From assembly GCA_003952965.2 (NCBI GenBank), contig CM025851.1, forward strand, positions 19,401,739-19,465,738: DNA of 64,000 nt. The letters are read 5' to 3'. This document shows, piece after piece, positions 47,689 through 59,779 of the stretch (positions are counted from its first letter, which is position 1; each line of letters begins with the position of its first letter). This DNA comes from Morella rubra. Its lineage: Eukaryota > Streptophyta > Magnoliopsida > Fagales > Myricaceae. A program made the translations under genes and the position numbers. The notes below the pieces were generated by a model that saw only the letters and a program-made list of their open reading frames with translations, did not search any database and was not told the origin of the DNA.

Positions 47689-50600
47689 ACCCCCCGCGGG
47701 AAACTGGAGAATAGAGATTCTCTATACCCAGCTTGGAAAGATGTGAGAAAAGAAGAGCAGAGGGCAGGGCTTTAGTGAAGATGTCGGCAAGCTGTGAGAA
47801 AGTGCCAACGTGAGACGGCTGAAGGAGGCCAGCTTGAATTTGATCACGGAGAAGATGACAGTCAAGTTCGATGTGTTTCGTCCATTTGTGAAACACGGGA
47901 TTGGCTGCTATTTGGAGAGCAGCCTGATTATCGCAATAGAGAGCAGCAGCTTGAGGATGCAAAATCTGGAGATTAGCAAGAAGGAACCGAAGCCAAGTGA
48001 GCTCACAGCTAGTGCTTGCCATAGCTCGATACTCTGCCTCAGCAGAGGAGCGAGAAACAATGCTTTGTTTCTTGGACCGCCATGAAATGAGAGACTGCCC
48101 AAGAAGAACATAGTATCCAGTAACCGAGTAGCGTGAATCAGGGCAGGAGGCCTAGTCAGAATCATAATATGATCTAAGGGAGAGAGAGGAGGCAGAGGAG
48201 AATAGGAGACCTTGTCCAGGAGCACTCTTGATGTAACGTAAAACCTTGTGTGCAGCATAGAGATGAACAGCAGTGGGAGTCTGCATGAACTGACTCAGAT
48301 TCTGTACAGCATAGCAGATATCTGGTTTGGTGATGGTCAGGTAGAGGAGGCGTCCTACCAAGCGACGGTAAATGGAAGCATCTTGCAAGGCAGTACCAGA
48401 TTGCTGACTGAGGTGCAAGTTTTGCTCCATTGGCAGAGATAAAGGACGAGAACCAAGCTGTCCCGAGTCGGCTAAGATGTCCAACGCGTACTTGCGTTGG
48501 CAAATGTAAATACCCCGCTATGATCGAGCCACTTCAAGACCGAGGAAGTAACGAAGATCACCCAAGGATTTTATCTGAAAATGCTCATTCAAAAAGACCT
48601 GCAAAGACTCGATAGGAGACAAATGAGAGATAGAGACGATAATATCGTCAACATAGACGAGAAAGGCCACGAAACATGCATCGGTGCTGTAGAGAAAAAG
48701 ACTATAGTCCGCCTTGGGTTGAATGAAACCATAGGACAGCAAAACCAAAGACTATAGTCCACCTGGAATACCATTGACGTGAGGCTTGCTTAAGACCATA
48801 GAGACTTTTGTGGAGCTGACAAACTTGATGTGGGTGGCCAGTAGAGTAACCAGGTGGAAGTTTCATATAAACTTCTTCATCCAAGTAGCCATGGAAGAAA
48901 GCATTATGGACATCAAATTGCTTGATATACCAACCATTAACAGAAGCCACAACAAGTAAGCAGCGAACGGTTGAGAGTTTGGCCACAGGGGAAAATATTT
49001 CATGGTAGTCAATACCTTCTTGCTGAGTGTAGCCTTTAGCAACCAAGCTGGCTTTGTAGCGCTCAATGCTACCATCAGAGTTGTATTGGATCTTAAATAC
49101 CAACTTACAGCCGATGCGAGGCTTACCGGGTGGCAGATTGGTGATGCTCCAAGTGTGATTCAACTCAAGAGCACTCAGTTCAGAATTCATGGCATTACGC
49201 CAATTAGGATTTTTAACAGCCTCATGATAAAAAGAAGGTTCAATGTTGGAAGAAAGAGAGATAGTGAAAGCTTTAAAAGAGGGAGAGAGTTTATGATAGG
49301 AGAGAGAATGAGTAATAGAGAAAGGTATACCTGAGTTTGCTGGAGGTGCAGCGGGAAGAAGTTGAGAAGGGAGGTCACACACGGCCTGCAAACAATGGTA
49401 GTCTTGCAAGAACTGAGGCACTAACCTGACCCTGGTGGATCTGCGAAGAGGTGGTATGGTAGGTGAGGTGGCAGGTGGAGGGGGTGAAGTGGTGATGGGT
49501 GGAGTGGGTGGAGATGGTGAAATAGAATTCGTAGGAGGAAAAAGGGGTTCTGTAAGTGGTGTAAAAGATGATGAAGGATTTGTGTCCAAGTCTGGGAGAG
49601 GCTTAGTAAAAACAAATGGAGCAGTAGGTACTGGAGGAGTAGGAGTAGTGTGCATTGGAAAAATAGACTCATGGAAAGTAACATTGCGGGAGATAAAAGT
49701 GGTGTGAGTGGTCAAATCTAGGAGTTTGTAGCCTTTAATCCCAAAGGGATAACCAATAAACACACTAGGTCGGCTACGTGGGTCAAACTTCTTCCTTTCT
49801 TGAGAAAGGGTAGTGGCAAATGCTAGACATCCAACAACCTTAAGGTGTTGGTAAGATGGTGGGTGGTCAAAAAGAACTTCAAAGGGAGAACGATTTTGTA
49901 GCAAAGGAGTGGGAATACGGTTTATTAGATAGGTTGCTATCATAACAAAATCTGTCCAATATTTTAAAGGGAGGCCGAATTGGAATTTTAGGGACCTAGC
50001 TACTTGCAAAAGGTGTTGGTGCTTTTGCTTCACGACCCCATTCTGTTGGGGTGTTTCTACACAAGTTCTTTGGTGGATAATTCCTTTCTGAGAATAAAAT
50101 TCATGGAGGTTGAATTCGGTTCCATTGTCACTGCGAAATATTTTTATTTTGGTGGCAAATTGAGTTTCAACCATAATAGTGAAAAACTTGTATGCATGAT
50201 TTGGTATCAGATTTGTTTTTCAACCTATAAGTCTAAGTGCATCGAGAAAAATCCTCTACAATAGTAAGGAAATATCTAGAGCCAGTATAAGAAACCATGG
50301 TACAGGGCCCCCATAAGTCTAAGTGAACCAATTCAAAAAGAGAGGAGGAAACATGCTGACTTTCATTAAAAGGTAACTTGTGTTGTTTTGCAAGAGGACA
50401 GATTAAACAAGGATGAGAAAAAGAAGAAGAAGTGGGAGAAATAAAAGGATCATTAAGAAGCTTAAATCTGAAGGCAGATAGATAACCCAGTCTGTAATGC
50501 CAGATATCAAAACTAGGACAAGGTTCGGTTGTAGAGGTCATAACAGAGGCATGCCGTGGGTTGTATTTAGCAAGGGCTGTGGTCAGATCAGCATGTTGGA

Positions 50601-52184
50601 CTTTCTCAGGTTGCAGACAGTAGAGTCGACTCTACCCTTCCTAATCGTCTGCCATGTTGCAAAGTCCTGAATGAAGCAAACTTTAGGTAAGAAAACAAAA
50701 CAACGTTGGATTTGTTCTGTCAATTTTCGTGCAGATAGCAAATTAAAACTAAAAAAAGGAACACAAAGCACATTATTCAAGGTGATTGTGTCTGTGAGTT
50801 GAACAACACCAATATGAGAAACTGAAACAGAGTCTCCATTGGGTAATTTAACCAAATAAGAGACTTTAAATGTGATATGTGAGAAGAGGGAGGTGCTACA
50901 GATCATGTGGTCTGTAGCACCTGTGTCTATGCTCCAAGGTGTAGCAGAAATAGTGTGTGAATTGGCTGAGAGACAAAAAATACCAGACATTGCAGGTGAA
51001 TATTTAGAGGTAGAAGGAATAATAGTTTGAGTATTGTTAGCGGAATGAGGAGCTGTGGTAGAATCCTTTTTTAGTAAGGCTATGATTTCTTGAACTTGTC
51101 CTGTAGTTAATGAACTTGGTTCTTCATCATCTTCCTGAGAAAATTGTTGTCCAATAGCTTGGTTAATTGATCCTCTATTGAGTTTGTTTTTGTAGTGAAA
51201 CTTGTGACCCGGTGGATATCCATACGGCTTGTAACAGCGATCTAATGTGTGACCTATCATATCACAATGAGAGCACAGAGGAGGCTCGGCATTGCCAGCC
51301 TTAAAGCAAGTCTCAAGTGAATGCCCAGTGATTTTACAATGGGTACAATACAGTTTGTCTTTCTTAAAATTACCAGATGGCCTGGTCATTTTGGAAGGCC
51401 CCATATTCCGTCAAGTAAACAAGGCCATATTGTCAGAATTGTGGGTGTTAGAAAGAACGTGCCTCTGTCTTTCTTACTGTTGAACATAAGAAAAAACTTT
51501 GTTCACAGCAGGTAATGGCTCTATCATCATTACTTGATCTCTCATGTTGGAATAAGAGTCATGGACACCCATCAGAAATTGAATAACACAGTCCCTTTGG
51601 TATCATTCAGAAAAAGTTTTCAGGTTGCCACAATTACAGGTTGGTAGTGGATCATATATAGAAAGCTCATCCCATAGTGTTTTAAGCCTTCCATAATAGG
51701 TGCTAACAGTGTCCTCACCTTGAGTGAGATTGGATAAAGCTTTCTTGAGTTCATAGATTCGAGGGCCATTTTGTTGAACAAAACGATCCTGCAGCTCTGT
51801 CCAGATCTCAAAGGCATCATCAACAAAAGCAACACTGGATCTGAGTGAGAGAGTGATGGAGTTCTGCAGCCAAGAAACGACCATGTCATTACATCATTCC
51901 CAGCTGCTGAACAAAGAATCAGTGGTGGAAGGTCTGGGCAGTGTGCCATTGACAAACTCTAGCTTGCTCTTGGATCGAAGAGCACGTTGCATAGCTCTCG
52001 ACCAAGTAGCATAGTTCTCGGTTAAAAGAAGTTCAGTCACCAAAATGGTGCCTGGGTTGTCAGAGGTTTCTAATCGGTAAAGGTTACTACTATCGGTCAT
52101 TCTAGTGTTTTTTTTAGGAGGTGGTGTAAAAGGAGGTTCTTTTGCGCGAGAGGGGATAATAGGAGGGCTTTCTTTAGAGGTCAT
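47621..52184 (-). pseudogene. Broken gag-pol polyprotein of the copia element
   Basis: Gag begins at 52184 (MTSKESPPIIPSRAKEPPF); the zinc knuckles CTHCKITGHSLETC and CSHCDMIGHTLDRC are near 51280-51350. The protease motif SIDTGATDHM is near 50930, the GAG-pre-integrase HYRLGYLS lies at 50465-50510, and the integrase core is near RSDNGTEF (50130). RT runs through FDVHNAFFHGYLDEEVY to YVDDII near 48650. RNase H motifs include [11 protein letters not shown] and [14 protein letters not shown]. Breaks include in-frame stops at 51894-51896, 51603-51605, near 51480 and 51410, 48518-48520 and 48152-48154. Frameshifts lie near 50630, 50230 and 48750; the last adjoins a short duplication of GACTATAGTCC. 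Confidence 0.92.
47689..47700 (-). other. Polypurine tract of the copia element
   Basis: On the minus strand a G-rich purine run (GCGGGGGGT) directly abuts the 3' LTR, as required to prime plus-strand synthesis. Confidence 0.7.
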
Positions 52185-52188
52185 ATCT

Positions 52189-52200
52189 GCTCTGATACCA
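52189..52200 (-). other. Primer binding site of the copia element (initiator tRNA-Met)
   Basis: On the minus strand TGGTATCAGAGC lies directly next to the 5' LTR. This is the standard plant copia site complementary to the 3' end of initiator methionine tRNA. Confidence 0.95.
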
Positions 52201-52511
52201 TGTCAGTGTTTGTAAAAGAGCAGAAGTGGAGAAGAAAGGGAGAGTGCACAATTTGGCTGTGTATTCAATTGATAAAAAAGAGAGTAGAGCTCTGTACAAT
52301 ATATAGCGAGTAAAAGAATATTTCTAACAAACTAATTGACGCGTGTAAAAGAATATCTCTAACAAACTAACCACCTGAGAAGGCACTGGAATCTTAGCCG
52401 AATAAGACACGAAGAATATAAAAACAAAAAAGGAGAGAAAAGATCAAGTAAGTGCCGTTGGTGACTCAGCAGCTGAGGCTGCATGATCCCGTAGAGCTGT
52501 TGACGCTAAGA
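52201..52511 (-). repeat. 5' LTR of the copia element (311 bp)
   Basis: Spans TGTCAGTG to GCTAAGA on the plus strand and directly adjoins the primer binding site. Confidence 0.94.
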
Positions 52512-52516
52512 CTTTA

Positions 52517-54112
52517 TTTGGTCGACTGCTTAAATGAACCAACCCATAGAGATGAGAGTTTGCGTTTTGCCAGATGAACCTGTTAACTTCGTCCTGCTCC
52601 TGAGTCGAGTCTTGTTTTAGCTTTGGCTAGCTTTGTTTGTTGAAAGTTCTGCCAGAAACAGAGTGTACCTTGAGAAATTTTATAGATGACTGTGAAGATA
52701 CTTAGAAGAGTAATTTGGGCCATTTGTATCACATAAATTCAATTGGACAACGGTTGGATATAAACCCAAACTTTTATTTTACAAAGGAAAAAACTTCACT
52801 TTTCATATTGGATCAATGTCAGTTTTTGGGTCCGAATTACAATATTTCATCACATTCTGCTCTTAAATTATTAATATTAGGGGAGATCACCGATCCTTGC
52901 TCACTAGCGAGATCAGCGACAGTGGCCAATTTCACCATTTAGTAGTCAAGTTGGCAGTGAAGGTGAAACCGCCCACCGTTGGGCGGTTCACTGCCACCTC
53001 CTTTTTTTTTAAGAGGCCCGATGTTGTTTTTCATACCCTTTAGGGTTTTTTCTTTTCTTTCCCTTAATCCCTCACCTCACTCTCACTTGCACACTTTCAC
53101 GGTCTCACCTCTCACTTTCGCAAGTCGTACCCCTCTCTCTCTCTCTTTCTCTTGCAACTCTCTAGCTCTCTTTCTCCCCCTTTTGTTGCGATTTGATATT
53201 ATATGTGTCAATTTGGTTGTAATTTTGCTTGGTTTGTATTTTTGGAAATTCTATTTAGATTTTTTTTTATTTGATTGATATTTGAAAAGTTTTTTGAATC
53301 TGTGGCGATTTGTTGCGAATGTGTTGCACAATTTGGGTTGGGATTTGGTATTAATTATTTGGGTTGCAATTTTAGAAATTTCTTTAGCTTTTTTGCGATT
53401 TGGTTGAGATTTGGAAAGTTTTTCGAATCTATGATGATTTGGGTTGTGATTTGCTATTGATTAATGATTTTAAGGGTTGTAATTTTGGAAAAAAAAATGG
53501 ATTGTTTACTATTTAGTTGATATTTGGAAAAAATTTACAATAGGTAGAAATTGGTTTGATTTGGTTGCATTTTTGTGCAATTTGCTCTTGATTATTTGGG
53601 TCGCAATGTTGGAAAGTTTGATTGGTTGTGATCTGCATTATGGGTGGCAGTACACCACTCGGTGTCTGTTTTCTCTCCTAACGAGCCAGTGGCGGTGTTC
53701 ATTTTTGGACAACCGCCCATAGCAGTGGCAATAGAGGACATAATTGCTATCGCCACCGCTTATGCACAACCATAATCAAAATTCATCCATGCACCATCTG
53801 ATAGAATAAGACAATCAACATTATACTGCCTAGCCTATTTTTCGTTTACTTCAACTGCTCTTTTTGCTTATTACTATCAAAATATGGGCACTCTTTCGCT
53901 TAATACTAATAAAATATTACTAATGCAAATTGATAAATTTTAATAGTTTAAGAGCAAAATGTGACTAAATATTGTAGTTTGTACCCAAAATGACATTGTC
54001 CAATAATTTGAGGAAAAAGAGTAGAAGTTTGTCCTTTTAGAAATGCACTCAATATATGGATTAAATAAAAACTAACAAAGCTTTATTAAACTTTTCCAAA
54101 ATGCTACATCTT
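52517..54112. other. Intergenic; GC hairpin, pyrimidine-rich tract and degenerate GATTTGG repeats
   Basis: 52953-52995 is a strong hairpin: outer stem GGCAGTG/CACTGCC and inner stem AACCGCCCA/TGGGCGGTT with loop CCGT. Related GCCACC/GGTGGC and AACCGCCC motifs recur at 53643-53770, so 52950-53770 may be one element. Between them is a pyrimidine-rich stretch with a CT microsatellite (about 53133-53145). Degenerate repeats of TTGGGTTGNGATTTG follow at 53300-53620. No coding exon is supported. Confidence 0.45.
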
Positions 54113-54935
54113 AGGCTCCGTTTGTTTTGCAGTATTTTACTTTCAAGAAAGTACTTCCGTCGGGTTTTGAAACATGAACTCCAGAAAAATCAAGTTCGTG
54201 TTTGAGTCTCTAACCCGAAACTAAAGCATTCAAAGGAACCCGACCCGATGATTTTAGCTTTTTTCGGGGTCACTGTCGGGTTTTGAAACATGAACCCGAG
54301 AAAAATCAGGTCCATGTTCGCGTCTCTAACCTGAAATTATTTCATTTAAAAGAACCCGACCCCAATGGTTTTAGCTTTTTTCGGGGTCGGGTTTTGAAAA
54401 CCAAACAAAAATCAAGTTCGTGTTCGAGTCTCTAACCCGAAACTAAAGCATTCAAAGGAACCCGACCCCAACAATTTTAGCTTTTTCAGGGTCATGGTTG
54501 GGTTTTGAAACATGAACCCGAGAAAAATAAGGTTTTGTGTTCCCGTCTCTAACTCGAAATCCAAGCATTCAAAGGAACCCAACTCTGACGGTTTTAGCTT
54601 TTTTCGGGATCGAGATCGAGTTTTGAAACACGAACCCAAAAAAAAATTAGGTTAGTGTTCTTGTTTCTAATCCAAAACCAAAACATTCAAAGGAACCAGA
54701 CCCATTTCTTACTCTCTCAAAAACTTTATTTTATTTTATTTCAAATTGATGTTAAAAATTAATCATATAAAATTACGAAAAATATAACATAAGTCAAAAA
54801 CATTGAAAAATACTTTCAGAAAATATATTTGATATAACAACCAAACACTGCAAATTAGAATACTTTACGAAAACATAATGCATTGGAAATAGTTTTTAAA
54901 AAAATTGCTTTACAACGAAAGAAACAGACCGTTAA
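54113..54935. mobile_element. Non-autonomous element carrying a 111-117-bp tandem repeat (about five copies)
   Basis: Units start near 54161, 54277, 54388, 54500 and 54617. Each holds GGGTTTTGAAACATGAAC, GTCTCTAACCCGAAA and GATTTTAGCTTTTTTCGGGG with variation. The surrounding ends look inverted (GGCTCCGTTTGTTTTGCAGT at 54114 against TTTACAACGAAAGAAACAGACC near 54931). This suggests a hAT- or MITE-type element containing a minisatellite. No target duplication was confirmed. Confidence 0.55.
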
Positions 54936-55065
54936 TTGAAATGCAAGCTCTGAAGCAATAGAAGACATGCATTTTATGAAAATTTCAAGAGAATTCTCGA
55001 GGATAATTTACTGTTTTGAGACTGTTTTACTAATAAAGACAATCATTTCCTCAATAATATAGACA

Positions 55066-55455
55066 TGTTCGTCTGTAAAAGTATTCTAGAATACAAATGT
55101 ATTCAACAAAATTTGCAAAACTAACATCTAAAATCTCAAAAATTCATATACAAATACCAATACCTTTTACGTAATCTTTAATAATTTTTCACACAAACTC
55201 TAATATCTTTTTTAAAAAAATTATAACAAATATTCTCTCTCCATACTTGTTCACCTAGCTCCAATATTTTTTACATTAAACAATTACATTAAATCATTTT
55301 TTTCTGCACTTTTTTACAAACTCAAACAAAAATTAAATACCTTTAAAATTTTCACAAACTTTTAAACAAAAACCTATAAAACTTCAATCTATATAAATAT
55401 TTAAAATTCTATCAAAATCCTAAAAATCTTACAATTTTTTATAAAACAAACATCA
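55066..55455. repeat. AT-rich dispersed element, copy 2
   Basis: Same family and orientation as 35105-35512. Ends GTTCGTCTGTAAAA and TTTTATAAAACAAAC are weakly inverted. It is non-coding. Confidence 0.65.
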
Positions 55456-56658
55456 CTAATTCCATTAAAAGTTTTGTGTCTTCCGTTTGAAGATACTTTC
55501 ATTTGTAATTTTGAATGTTGCTTTTGGGGTCTAAAAATAGGGGCAGCCAAGAACGGTTATAGGGGCAAGCGGAGGTATGTGGTTTGGATTTTCCGACCTC
55601 TAAAATCAATTGCATTGTTGTAGAGTTGTAGTGATGGTCCTCTCTTATCAAGGATGATTCAATCTGAACATTCTATAACAGATGGAGATTCCTATGGTCA
55701 CGCCAAAACGAATAGGCTAAGCTAATTAGCCTATTCCACCCTTTAGTTTAGAAAGAAATTTTGAATGCTACAATTTAAAACAATAGACATAACAAGCATT
55801 TAAATACACATCAACTATTACAGGATATAATTTCCTGATCGAGATGATACAATTGAGAGATAGACAAATATAGCATAAAATGCACATTAAATACAATAAG
55901 GTTCATGAATTTTACATGGGCAACACTACATAATATATAACCCACATGCCATGTCTATGGTTCTCCAGTTTTCCACTTATACTGGCATAATGCATAGAAA
56001 TAGCCATACAACCAATATTCAACACGCAAATAAATAATTTCATACAACTAAAAAGGAAATCTTTATCCTAAGGTCTAAATAATTTGATACTGTTTTTGGC
56101 ACATTAGTTACTGAATATGGATATGATTATGTATACTTAAGTGTATCTAGACATTTTTCCCCTCTCACAATCTCATCTAGTAGGCGTAAATCACTGCTAC
56201 CGATAGAGAGATATTCTCTATAACGAAAAAAGCAACTTATTTTTTTTAAAAAAAAAAAAAACCTAAAAAGCAACTCAAATAAAAATTAAGAAGAAAAAGC
56301 AAAAATTTCAGGCAACTTTGTGGTCTCTCTTGTCTTTTTTTTTTTTCCCGGTAATTGGCAATGAGATATTCTCTATCAGCACCAAGATCCAAATTTTTTA
56401 ACTTGGGTAAAAATTAAAATGTGGTACATAAAAGATAAGACAAAGCGTTCGGGCTGAAACGGTAAACAGGTTCGGTTTGCTTGAACCCGGTGAAACTTCC
56501 GCAAAGTTTTCGGGTCAACAACTACTACTACGTAAAACTCACCGCAGATATTGATTCCACTCAAAACCCCATCTCTCAGAGTCTCAGAGACCTGATTGTG
56601 AATTGTTTTTGCTTTGTCGGGTCTCTCTTAGCTTGAATCAGAGTGCAAAGCGGCGACC
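55456..56658. other. Intergenic and promoter region of NBP35
   Basis: AT-rich, with no supportable exon. The last 80 bases form the NBP35 leader. No TATA box stands out. Confidence 0.45.
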
Positions 56659-58722
56659 ATGGAGAACGGTGAAATTCCTGAAGACGCCAACAAGCGTAAG
56701 CTTTTCCTATTTGCTACTCATCTCCCTAATCTGCAAGGATCACTAGGTTATGGTTGTTGGGTACTTCTAAAGTTTTTAACTTTGCTTTTTCGTTTTCGTT
56801 TTTCTTCTATGTATATTCAGATTGCCCCGGTCCCCGATCAGAGTCTGCAGGAAAATCTGACGCTTGCCAAGGCTGTCCTAATCAAGAAGTTTGTGCTACT
56901 GCTCCTATAGGCCCCGACCCAGGTTCTCTCTCGCTTATTGCTTAAAAGTTCCGTTTTTTGTTTTGTTTTAATGACTGTGAAGTGACATATTTGTTAGTGG
57001 GGTATTAATTTTTAATTTTATATTCCCAATTATTCGATTTAACTCTGGATTCCCTTGGTCAGATTTTCTGAAATCTAACGTTTCGAAGAAATTTCAATTC
57101 CTGCTCGAATTTCGAAAATCAATAGAGTCCACTATCATATGCTCTACTAAGTTTAATCGTAGTTTTAGTGAATATGCAGTTAACCGCAGCGCGGTGGTGT
57201 TTGCAGATGACCAAAATTTTGGTTTATTGGAGTTGGTGATGTGATCAGACGAGCTACGATAAATTTTCAGAGATCACCTGCACTGAAAGCATACTGCATC
57301 TCCAAGTCCCAATTTTGAGCTGCTGCACTTAGTGATCTTGTGTGTGGAAAGAATCTGTAAGAAATCATATGAGTGAGAAAGAGGGAGAAAAAAACTGCCA
57401 TGTTAGTGTCGTCCTTTTTATTGAGAAAGTATGTCTCTGGTAGAATGTATTGTCAGAGTACTTTAGCGCATCGGAGGTCTGTTATTGAACTTATGCATGG
57501 CCTTGCAGACCATAGTTTCAATTCATCTCTACGTTCTTATTCATATGAGAGGTCATATCGACCTCATAATGGCGCATCGTGAGCTCATGACCAATCTGTC
57601 AGAAGAAATGCATATAAAGTTTTAGTTGAGGAAATGTCTCCTTTGGTAGAAGTTTGTGTGTGCAGGATTGGTGTCCGTTGATGGGAAACATGTCTTAATT
57701 GGGACTTACAGTGTGTAAATCGTGAGGAAATGTCTACTGATGTCAAAATAATGGTATGCATTTGTCTTGATAGCCCCTATGTTTGTTTTTGCAGGCTTGG
57801 TTGCAATTGCTGAAAGAATGAGTGTTAAGCATAAGATACTGATTTTGTCCGGGAAGGGGGAGTTGGCAAGAGCACATTCTCTGCTCAACTGTCATTCGCT
57901 CTAGCAGCTATGGAGTTCCAAGTGGGTCTTCTTGACATTGATATTTGTGGCCCAAGTATCCCAAAGATGCTCGGCCTAGAAGGTCAAGATGTCCACCAGA
58001 GCAACCTTGGCTGTTCTCCTGTTTATGTGGAGTCAAACCTTGGGGTTATGTCGATCGGATTCATGCTTCCTAACTCTGATGAAGCTGTCATATGGAGGGG
58101 TCCACGCAAGAATGGACTCTTAAAGCAATTCCTGAAGGATGTGTACTGGGGCGAACTTGATTTTTTGGTTGTTGATGCTCCTCCCGGGACCTCAGATGAG
58201 CACATCTCAATTGTCCAACTGCTCGAGGCTACTGGAATAGATGGTGCAATTATAGTCACCACTCCTCAACAAGTATCCCTGATTGATGTACGGAAAGAAG
58301 TGAGTTTCTGTAAGAAAGTTGGAGTTCCTGTTCTCGGGGTGGTTGAGAACATGAGTGGCTTGTGCCAGCCACTGATGGACTTCAAGTTTTTGAAGACGAC
58401 AGAGACAGGTGAACATAGGGATGTTACAGAGTGGGTTAGGGAGTATCTGAAAGACAAAGCACCAGAACTTCAAAATTTGATTGCTTCCAGTGAAGTATTT
58501 GATAGTAGCGGTGGCGGTGCAGAGAAAATGTGTAGGGAAATGGGTGTGCCTTTCCTTGGGAAAGTACCTTTGGACCCTCAGCTTTGCAAGGCAGCCGAGG
58601 AAGGTAGATCCTGCTTCATTGATCAAAAATGCGGGGCGAGTGCTCCTGCACTGAAGAAAATCATAGATAAATTGATTGAAACTCATGGGTTCTCAAGAAT
58701 GTTGGTAGATGACAGTGCATAG
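56659..58722 (+). CDS. NBP35: NBP35, cytosolic Fe-S cluster assembly P-loop NTPase; frame broken in the P-loop in this sequence
   Basis: Exons are 56659-56695, 56821-56922 and 57795-58722. The N-terminus carries the Cys motif C-X13-C-X2-C-X5-C (Cys14, 28, 31, 37) that binds the stable 4Fe-4S cluster. The third exon encodes the Mrp/NBP35 ATPase: [48 protein letters not shown] and [19 protein letters not shown]. The P-loop itself is interrupted: after ILSGKG the frame shifts by one base at a run of five G (57856-57860). The downstream frame (open from at least 57910) is intact to the stop. The normal product is a scaffold that assembles and transfers Fe-S clusters to cytosolic and nuclear proteins. 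As I recall, plant forms lack the C-terminal CPXC motif, and here [10 protein letters not shown] agrees. Either this is a sequencing or assembly error in a homopolymer, or the copy is disabled. Confidence 0.9.
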
Positions 58723-59779
58723 GAAGCTAGCTTCAGCTTGTGATCCTTGTGGATCAAAATTTTGATTGTGTTCTTTTGTGTTCTTTTGTTCCCGGTCTAT
58801 CTATAACAGCAGAAATTTCATTTGTTTTTAGCGTTTATAATTACTCAAGTCATAGGTATCAATAGAGTTTTTTAGAACCTTTGTTGAGAGCAAGCCTTGA
58901 ATCTTAGGCACAGTCCGTACACCACTAAACCACCACCACTGATGGTAACGGCGTATCTATTGCTAAATCTACTGCTCAAAAATTCCAAAACATCTGATTG
59001 CAGCATCTAACAGCCTTACGTCCCTCCATTGTCTCAATCCAAAGCACATTCTCGATCATAGTCTATATTTTGCAGACGTAGATAATCTACAACTTTTGAT
59101 GTGTCGAGTACGTTAGATAGAGTCTATTCAATTATATAGTTTTGTAATTTAAGATTATTATAACTATTGATTCTCAAAAGAAAGTAAGATCTTCATCTTA
59201 TCGTCTTAGATACATAGACCAAAAATTTCATTGACTATCAACCAGCAATCGTGCAAATCCACGACCTTTTTCACGCTTTTTATGTCATGTTCTTACCCTG
59301 AGACCCTGCAAACAAACAAAGATGCATATAAAATATTATGTGATCTACATGTTTCATGACACCATAACCAGTGCCCATTTCCATGCCACTGTCATTCAGC
59401 CTCTTAAAGCGAGATTGAATGACAAACACTTCAAACACCCTACTGACTGAATCAATCAATTTGTCATCTGAGGCAGAGAGAAGACTCTAGCAGATTAACA
59501 TTTCTCCTCTAGGATTAAGGACTCCTAAAGGGCTGAATGACATTTCTCCCCATATATTTTCAAACAAGAGCTAAAGTAGCCATAAACTGTAACGCAAGAT
59601 CTAACAAAATAGGATCCTCGACTGATTTACAACTTCCCTTAATACTATACTCCAGTCCATATCTTCCCTTGGACTTTGAAATTACTGCAACAACCAACAA
59701 AATCCTATATCAGTACATGCTGTCGTTGCTAGAACATAAAAAAAAACAACCAACCGACTCCTATATCCACGAGCAAACA
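58723..59779. other. NBP35 3' flank and intergenic DNA
   Basis: The first 150-200 bases are the likely 3' UTR. The rest has no supportable exon. 59537-59779 is open but without recognisable protein similarity. Confidence 0.45.

Larger units (their letters stand above)
47363..52516 (-). mobile_element. Full-length Ty1/copia LTR retrotransposon, internally mutated
   Basis: The element at 47368-52511 has LTRs at both ends, a 5-bp target duplication CTTTA (47363-47367 and 52512-52516), a tRNA-Met primer site and a purine tract. In sense orientation (minus) the order is gag, protease, integrase, reverse transcriptase, RNase H, which defines copia. By eye the two 311-bp LTRs differ at about 13 bases plus a 10-bp duplication in the 47368 copy. 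The coding frame carries several stops and frameshifts, so the element is non-autonomous. It sits just downstream of the neprosin-like gene, in the opposite orientation. Confidence 0.95.

Noticed and set aside
49421..49707. Open frames on both strands rich in Leu/His or Gly/Val
   Set aside because: They are shadows of the Pro/Ser/Thr-rich linker between integrase and reverse transcriptase in the copia element.
58207..58686. 159-codon minus-strand open frame
   Set aside because: It is the antisense shadow of the NBP35 coding exon.
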